A stretch of 64,000 nucleotides of DNA from positions 101,796 to 165,795 of the forward strand of contig NZ_JBHFNQ010000052.1 of NCBI RefSeq assembly GCF_041929345.1, in the 5' to 3' direction. Made by a program: the position numbers and the translations under genes. Positions 59,221-64,000 of the stretch are shown piece after piece. The DNA is from Floridanema aerugineum (GTDB taxonomy: Bacteria; Cyanobacteriota; Cyanobacteriia; Cyanobacteriales; Aerosakkonemataceae). The notes under the pieces were generated by a model. That model searched no databases and was not told the DNA's origin. It was given only the letters and a program-made list of their open reading frames with translations. Numbering within the stretch: position 1 is the first letter of the stretch; every line of letters starts with the position of its first letter.

Positions 59221-60165
59221 ATGAACCACCCAGGAATTAAACTTTTGGAACTATATATTCCACTTTCAGGAGGAGTGTTCTTAGGATGGGTGCTCGGAGG
59301 CATCCTTCCGAAACAATCACCCATTTATTTAGGAAAATTTCTGTTTTGGATTGGCGCACCTATAGGTATATTTGGCTTTTTGCGCCGCGCCAATTTATCT
59401 GGGCCTGTATGGATTGCGCCTTTAGTATCTTGGACAGCTATTTTATTAGGAGCGGGACTAGCTTGGACTTGGCTAAAAATTAATCAACGCCTGGGAAAAT
59501 TGCCGAAAAATGTTGCAAGTAAACCGAACCAAGGCAGCTTTCTCCTAGCATCAATGGTAGGAAATACGGGTTATTTAGGTTATCCTGTCACCCTAGCTTT
59601 ACTGGGACAACAATACTTTGGTTGGGCCTTATTTTACGACCTTTTAGGCAGCATGGTTGGTACTTATGGTTTCGGTGTTGCCTTAGCTGCGCGTTTTGGT
59701 ATGGGAGCCACCAGCTACAAACAAATAGCCATTGCTGTAATTAAAAATCCTGGTTTGTGGAGTTTAGGATTTGGACTCGCCTCACGAAAAGTACCGTTAC
59801 CTGAAGTTGTAGAACTAACTCTGCAAATTATTGCTTGGACAGTAGTAGCTTTGTCTTTAATACTGATTGGAATGCGCTTAAGTCAACTAACTTCTTTGCG
59901 GGGATTGTCGCAAATATCGGTTAGTTTGTGCATTAAAATGCTGTTAGTCCCTCTAATTCTGGGCATTGGTCTAACAATGCTGGGGATGACTGGCTCTCCC
60001 CGGCTTGTTATGGTATTACAAATGTCCATGCCACCAGCTTTTGCCACGCTAATTTTAGCTGAGGCTTACAATCTCGATCGCGAATTAGCCGTAACTGGAA
60101 TCGCCATTGGCTGTACAGGACTTTTCTTTACCCTACCTTTGTGGCTCTGGCTGTTTGGAGTTTGA
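59221..60165 (+). CDS. AEC family (auxin efflux carrier-like) transporter
   Basis: 314 residues from the ATG at 59221; the TTG frame start at 59194 adds nine poor residues. About ten membrane helices, in two similar halves. Conserved features: LLASMVGNTGYLGYPVTLALLGQQ (the N-P/G discontinuous helix of the first half), LIGMRLSQL, and MPPAFATLILAEAYNLDRELAVTGIAIG in the second half. These proteins carry small organic anions across the cytoplasmic membrane; substrate unknown. Its last 33 bases overlap the convergent phosphoribosyltransferase gene. Confidence 0.85.
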   Translation: MNHPGIKLLELYIPLSGGVFLGWVLGGILPKQSPIYLGKFLFWIGAPIGIFGFLRRANLSGPVWIAPLVSWTAILLGAGLAWTWLKINQRLGKLPKNVASKPNQGSFLLASMVGNTGYLGYPVTLALLGQQYFGWALFYDLLGSMVGTYGFGVALAARFGMGATSYKQIAIAVIKNPGLWSLGFGLASRKVPLPEVVELTLQIIAWTVVALSLILIGMRLSQLTSLRGLSQISVSLCIKMLLVPLILGIGLTMLGMTGSPRLVMVLQMSMPPAFATLILAEAYNLDRELAVTGIAIGCTGLFFTLPLWLWLFGV

Positions 60166-60678
60166 ATCAGCATTATAATTAGCAGCTAACTGGGTTAAAT
60201 CCATATTTTCGTAACACTCAAATGGCTGATGCACCCAAGGATTATCCGGCAAATAATCTATATAATAATCGGGTGCGATCGTAGAGCAATCCTTATACCA
60301 AAGTACAGCTGTACGAATTTCTTTGACTCGATCGCTAAAATTCTGCTTCAGCCAAATCACACTCTGTTCTAAAGTCACTCCAGAATCAACTAAGTCATCT
60401 ACTAACAAAATATGACTACCTAAAAGTGAAGTAGTCATAGTTATGTGACTGGAAAAAGTTAAAGCACCGCGCACTCGGTTGTCTGTGCCACCATAAGAGG
60501 TAGCCGCTAAAATCGCTAAAGGTAAGCGATAAATTCGCGAAAGAGTATCCCCTATTCGCAGTCCACCCCTAGCAAGGCAAACAATTTGGTTAAATTCCCA
60601 GTTGGACTGATAGATTTTTACAGCCAACTTTTCAATATTAGAGTGGTAATCTGACCAGGAAACGTAAAGATCGGACAT
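60133..60678 (-). CDS. Phosphoribosyltransferase
   Basis: 181 residues. The PRPP loop is clear: HILLVDDLVDSGVTLEQSVIWL (the DD-x-x-D-S/T-G pattern). The N-terminal IVCLARGGLRIGDTLSRIYRLPLAIL is the flexible-loop/dimer region of xanthine-guanine type enzymes. A flexible catalytic loop is likely around SYGGTDNRVRG. It probably salvages a purine base with PRPP. The C-terminal ~10 residues overlap the AEC gene and are the least certain part. Single gene on this strand. Confidence 0.88.
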   Translation of the reverse strand: MSDLYVSWSDYHSNIEKLAVKIYQSNWEFNQIVCLARGGLRIGDTLSRIYRLPLAILAATSYGGTDNRVRGALTFSSHITMTTSLLGSHILLVDDLVDSGVTLEQSVIWLKQNFSDRVKEIRTAVLWYKDCSTIAPDYYIDYLPDNPWVHQPFECYENMDLTQLAANYNADSNSKQPEPQR

Positions 60679-60832
60679 AGCAAGGGTGATGTCTGGATAT
60701 TAGAGAATGATACGACACCTTTCGTTACAAATGTTTAATATGAAATAGTTAAAGGATGGTTATTTGCTCATCAGTGTTCCCATGAACAATTAACCATCCT
60801 TTATTATCGAACTATAACTAACTAACGTTAGC

Positions 60833-61735
60833 TTAATTTGATACTGTACTTTCCTTTCTTCCCTTGCGTATAGCATTTACTCCTAAAGCACCCAATGTAA
60901 ATAAAGCAATTATTGAAGAAGGTTCGGGAACTTCGGTTTGAATACTGCCATTGCGGGCTGAGAATACGTATCGTCCGTTTACATCGCTGTTTAACCTGTT
61001 GTAGATTAAACCAGTTGTGAGATTACTATCGAGGAAGGCACCATTCACGGCTGAGCCAGCCAATTCAAAAAATGAACCGGGCGCACCCGTACCATTAGAA
61101 AAGCCTACACGCGCAGGGCTTCCACCTAAACCATTAACTCCACCACTGGCACTACCAGCTTCCCACTGAACTCGATCGAAGTTGAATTCAAAGTCAAAGT
61201 TTCCTGCTCCTGTATCAGAGCGATCGACCATCACCAACTGGAAGCTGTTGGTTCTATTTGTACCATAAGAGAAATAACCAACGTTATCCCAGTTGACTGC
61301 GAAAGCTTGACGACCGTCTACAGTAGTACTTCCGTAGGTGACAGGGTTTCCAGACCGAGTATCAACATCACCGAAGAACGGCGCGATAATTTGGCTAGCA
61401 GTGCTAGTTAGACCGAACGGAGTAAATGTTGATAAAGCGCGATCGAAGGTGATGTTACCGTTGTTGTTAACGTAAAGTTGGTTGAAATTTAAACCAAAGA
61501 AGTTAGCTGTAAACCCGAGATCGACTCTCCCGGTACTGCCATCATCGTTACCTGGTAAGGTTTGCTGCGGGGTGTAAGTTAAGTCCCGCCGCATTGCCCC
61601 TGCATGAGCCGCTTGAACGCTAGCAACTGTCACCATTGTTAGTGTTGCCAATGATACACAGGCTGCCCGAACGCCAATTCTCAGTCTGGCTGTTGTCAAA
61701 CTTTTGACTAGGTTTTCCGATTTGATAGCAATCAT
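60833..61735 (-). CDS. PEP-CTERM secreted protein with NIDO-like domain
   Basis: About 300 residues. I start at the ATG at 61735, since a GGAG box lies seven bases before it. Signal peptide (RAACVSLATLTMVTVASVQAAHAG), then a nidogen-like domain: NDDGSTGRVDLGFTANFFG, VNNNGNITFDRAL, IAPFFGDVDTRSGNPVTYG, AFAVNWDNVGYFSYG. The C-terminus is a PEP-CTERM sorting signal: VPEPSSIIALFTLGALGVNAIRKGRK. Such proteins are processed by an exosortase and often belong to exopolysaccharide or sheath. A complete, ordinary member. Single gene. Confidence 0.9.
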   Translation of the reverse strand: MIAIKSENLVKSLTTARLRIGVRAACVSLATLTMVTVASVQAAHAGAMRRDLTYTPQQTLPGNDDGSTGRVDLGFTANFFGLNFNQLYVNNNGNITFDRALSTFTPFGLTSTASQIIAPFFGDVDTRSGNPVTYGSTTVDGRQAFAVNWDNVGYFSYGTNRTNSFQLVMVDRSDTGAGNFDFEFNFDRVQWEAGSASGGVNGLGGSPARVGFSNGTGAPGSFFELAGSAVNGAFLDSNLTTGLIYNRLNSDVNGRYVFSARNGSIQTEVPEPSSIIALFTLGALGVNAIRKGRKESTVSN

Positions 61736-62451
61736 TTCGATCTCCAATTAACACACATTAGTTGATTAATTTAGAAGCTTATTTCTGGTAAAAATCACTT
61801 AACTCTTTTGGTATTGTGGAGATTCACTCAGGTTACTAAGCTTTTTTCCTTTCTTGATCCAAGTATTATTCAATGCTCATTGGTCATGCCATATTTTTTG
61901 GCAGTCTTTATTAAAGAAATATATTTGATTGGATAGATACAATTATTTATGTATTGCTAGAAGTATTGCTAATAAAGGGTTTTATGTTTTTAGATTATCT
62001 TTTTTAAGTAAAAATGAAAAATAAGATTTGGTAAATTCAGGGTTTCTAACGATGGCAAAAGTTTATTTAAGTATTCTAATATTTTTTAAATAAAATTACT
62101 TAAATACTTCTACGACTTTTTACTAACAACATCAGCACTAACGCCAAGAAAAGTAAGTAATTTCCCTAGCCCAATAGTTAATATTTTGTAATAAATCTGT
62201 TTCCTTTTCCTGCTAGCTGTACTTGTGCTAGAAAACCTTAGTGCAAGAAGGCTCCAAGGCAGAAGGGAAAAAGGCTTTTCTGTTGAGCTTTTGATCTTTT
62301 TTCAACTGATTGGTTATTTCTGCCGCACGGCACTAGTACTTCGGCTTGACTAATTCAACCTGTTTTGCCATACTTTTAAGTCTTCAAAAGTTTTAATTTT
62401 ATTCTTTTCCCTTAGTCTTTCCCTTGTAACCTTTTCCGTAAAAATACAGTG
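61736..62451. other. 716-base AT-rich divergent spacer
   Basis: The largest gap in the window, between the divergent PEP-CTERM and symporter genes. Very AT-rich with many poly-T and poly-A runs and a few weak inverted repeats (for example cttaaatactt/aagtatttaag near 62068-62115). I found no ORF or RNA with support. Long upstream regions often carry complex regulation. Confidence 0.5.
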
Positions 62452-63912
62452 ATGCACAACCCATCTGACGATTTTGCTAGTGAAACGCCTGAAAGTGAAA
62501 AGCTGAGTCTGAGTACTAAACTCGCTTTTGGTGCGGGTGATGCAGGTTCAGCAATTACAGCTAATATCGGAGTCTTTTTCACTGCCATTTTTTTGACGGA
62601 TGTTGCTGGTTTAAATGCAAATGTGGCAGGTATGGTGCTGTTGGTTGGTAAAATTTGGGATGCGATTAACGATCCAATTGTTGGGGTGCTTAGTGACAGA
62701 ACTCAGTCAAGATGGGGTAGGCGATTGCCTTGGATGCTTTATGGGGCAATTCCCTTTGGAATTACTTTCTTTTTGCAATGGATTGTACCAAATTTTGGGG
62801 GAAATAATGCCAATAATGAGTCGTTATTATTTTGGTATTACGTAATAGTTTCAATTTTGTTTAATGCGTTTTACACAGTAGTTAATTTACCGTATACTGC
62901 ACTAACCCCAGAACTAACTTCGGATTATGATGAACGCACAAAATTAAATAGTTTTCGCTTTACTTTTTCTATAGGTGGTAGTATTGTTTCTTCTTTTGTT
63001 GTATTGCTGATTCAGAAATTGATTCCTGATAGTCAAGATAAAATTGCTACAGACAGAATTGAATATTTAGTAGTTGGGTTGGTTTGTGCCGTAATTTCAG
63101 TTTTACCAACTTATTGGTGTATTTGGGGAGTGCGCGATCGCGTTTTGGCTGTAGCCGCCCGACATCCAGAAATTAAAGAACCTGTTTCTGTACCTTTATT
63201 GCAACAATTAAAAATCGTTATCAATAATGTCCCATTTTTATATGTGATTGGGATCTATCTTTGTTCTTGGTTAGCTGTGCAATTAACAGCAACCATTATT
63301 CCTTACTTCGTAGTTTCATGGATGCGATTGCCAAAAGATTTTATTGTCCTGTTAATTATCGCTGTTCAATTAACTGCAATGCCAATGTTATTTGTGTGGA
63401 GTGCTGTTAGTCAGCGCGTGGGAAAAAGAGGGGTTTATTTTATGGGTATGACTTTATGGATTATTGCCCAAGCTGGTTTATTTTTCTTACAGCCAAATCA
63501 AGTACCTTTAATGTTTGTGTTGGCAGTGATGGCTGGTGTTGGGGTTTCTATTGCTTATTTAATTCCTTGGTCGATGTTACCTGATGTGATTGAGTTGGAT
63601 GAGTTGCGAACTGGGCAACGTCGAGAGGGAATTTATTATAGTTTTATGGTGTTGTTGCAAAAGTTTTGTTTAGCGATCGCAGTTTTCCTCGTTTTAAACA
63701 GTTTGGATTGGGCGGGATATATCACACCAAAAGCTAATAATCCTGTGCCAATTCAACCAGATGCAGTGTTGTTTGCAATTCGGTTTGCGATCGGTCCTTT
63801 GCCCACTTTAGCTTTAATTCTAGGTTTAGTTTTAACTTATTTTTACCCGATTACTCGCGAAGTTCACGCGGAAATTTTGCTCAAACTTAGAGAAAGAAAG
63901 ATGAGTAAGTAG
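62452..63912 (+). CDS. GPH-family (MelB-like) sugar:cation symporter
   Basis: 486 residues from the ATG at 62452. The opening (AFGAGDAGSAITANIGVFFTAIFLTDVAGLN) and the next helix (KIWDAINDPIVGVLSDRTQSRWGRRLPWMLYGAIP) hold the GPH motif with the D-x-x-N-D and G-R-R-x-x-W pattern. Twelve helices follow, with a final half at VTFYF-like LALILGLVLTYFYP. It takes up a sugar or glycoside with Na+ or H+. A few GPH members carry other substrates, so the sugar is not named. The start at GTG 62449 is three bases earlier; ATG is preferred. Confidence 0.9.
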   Translation: MHNPSDDFASETPESEKLSLSTKLAFGAGDAGSAITANIGVFFTAIFLTDVAGLNANVAGMVLLVGKIWDAINDPIVGVLSDRTQSRWGRRLPWMLYGAIPFGITFFLQWIVPNFGGNNANNESLLFWYYVIVSILFNAFYTVVNLPYTALTPELTSDYDERTKLNSFRFTFSIGGSIVSSFVVLLIQKLIPDSQDKIATDRIEYLVVGLVCAVISVLPTYWCIWGVRDRVLAVAARHPEIKEPVSVPLLQQLKIVINNVPFLYVIGIYLCSWLAVQLTATIIPYFVVSWMRLPKDFIVLLIIAVQLTAMPMLFVWSAVSQRVGKRGVYFMGMTLWIIAQAGLFFLQPNQVPLMFVLAVMAGVGVSIAYLIPWSMLPDVIELDELRTGQRREGIYYSFMVLLQKFCLAIAVFLVLNSLDWAGYITPKANNPVPIQPDAVLFAIRFAIGPLPTLALILGLVLTYFYPITREVHAEILLKLRERKMSK

Positions 63913-63936
63913 GTAGATATAAATAAAGTGAAAACT

Positions 63937-64000
63937 GAGGCGGGCAGGATGCCCACCCCACAAGAATTACAGCTTTCTTGTGGGGTGGGCATCCTGCCCG
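63937..64000. repeat. Inverted repeat at the window end (CGGGCAGGATGCCC)
   Basis: CGGGCAGGATGCCCACCCC and its inverse (GGGGTGGGCATCCTGCCCG) enclose a short loop with a further pairing (acaagaa/ttcttgt). The right arm runs to base 64000, so the element may continue outside. A hairpin repeat of the same general kind as 7922-8043. Confidence 0.8.

Noticed and set aside
1..64000. tRNA, rRNA, tmRNA, Yfr1-type RNA or riboswitch
   Set aside because: I scanned spacers for conserved words (for example GGTTCGAATCC or ACTCCTCACAC) and found none. A covariance-model search would be the decisive test.

Overview
The window is ordinary chromosome from a cyanobacterium, most likely a filamentous, repeat-rich one. 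The evidence is the very frequent GCGATCGC/GATCGC (HIP1) octamers, families that are largely cyanobacterial (DUF4327, DUF751/Ycf33, DUF1400 hydrolase, DUF29, Uma2, phosphorylase-kinase-like GH15), tandem heptamer repeats between genes, and several families of short palindromic repeats. I saw no rRNA, tRNA, CRISPR array, complete insertion sequence or prophage. The genus cannot be fixed from this alone.

Layout. 1-8.2 kb: the start of a peptide-export ABC transporter, two GT2-type glycosyltransferases, an orphan Phd antitoxin, a 5'-truncated glutamate dehydrogenase pseudogene, a DUF4126 membrane protein, two related OB-module exported or extracellular proteins and an orphan nucleotidyltransferase. 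8.2-14.5 kb: a JmjC/cupin protein, then a probable operon (dynamin-like GTPase, OmpR-type regulator, CHASE3 histidine kinase). 14.7-19.8 kb: a secreted protein, a double-ATPase oligopeptide ABC protein, a ferredoxin-metallo-beta-lactamase fusion, a WecG/TagA glycosyltransferase and an unlisted 43-residue ORF. 19.8-26.3 kb: a 1080-residue GH15/phosphorylase-kinase-like protein translationally coupled to a DUF29 gene, a membrane-hairpin protein and two Uma2 nucleases. 27-34 kb: a histidine kinase, a DUF2267 protein, a secreted protein, a sigma-like factor coupled to a TPR protein, a VOC protein and an acetyltransferase. 34-41 kb: pnp, two tandem DUF29 genes, a methyltransferase-nuclease fusion, tpiA and folP. 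41-53 kb: SPFH protein, DUF1400 hydrolase, aroA, recF, a large Ca2+-type P-ATPase, a diacylglycerol-kinase-like enzyme and radC. 53-64 kb: a CDF metal exporter, small conserved cyanobacterial genes, a DUF751-rbfA-GH3 cluster, an AEC carrier, a phosphoribosyltransferase, a PEP-CTERM NIDO protein and a GPH-type sugar symporter.

Most genes are housekeeping or signalling genes in short, unlinked units. The tightest couplings visible are the ATGA-type overlaps: regulator-kinase, GH15-DUF29, sigma-TPR and rbfA-GH3. No single unmistakable new system stands out. The most interesting leads are the dynamin-two-component operon, the sigma-TPR pair, the GH3 enzyme whose interdomain linker is encoded by intergenic-type tandem repeats, the membrane-hairpin protein beside the Uma2 genes, and a phased trio of DnaA-box-like sites beside radC.
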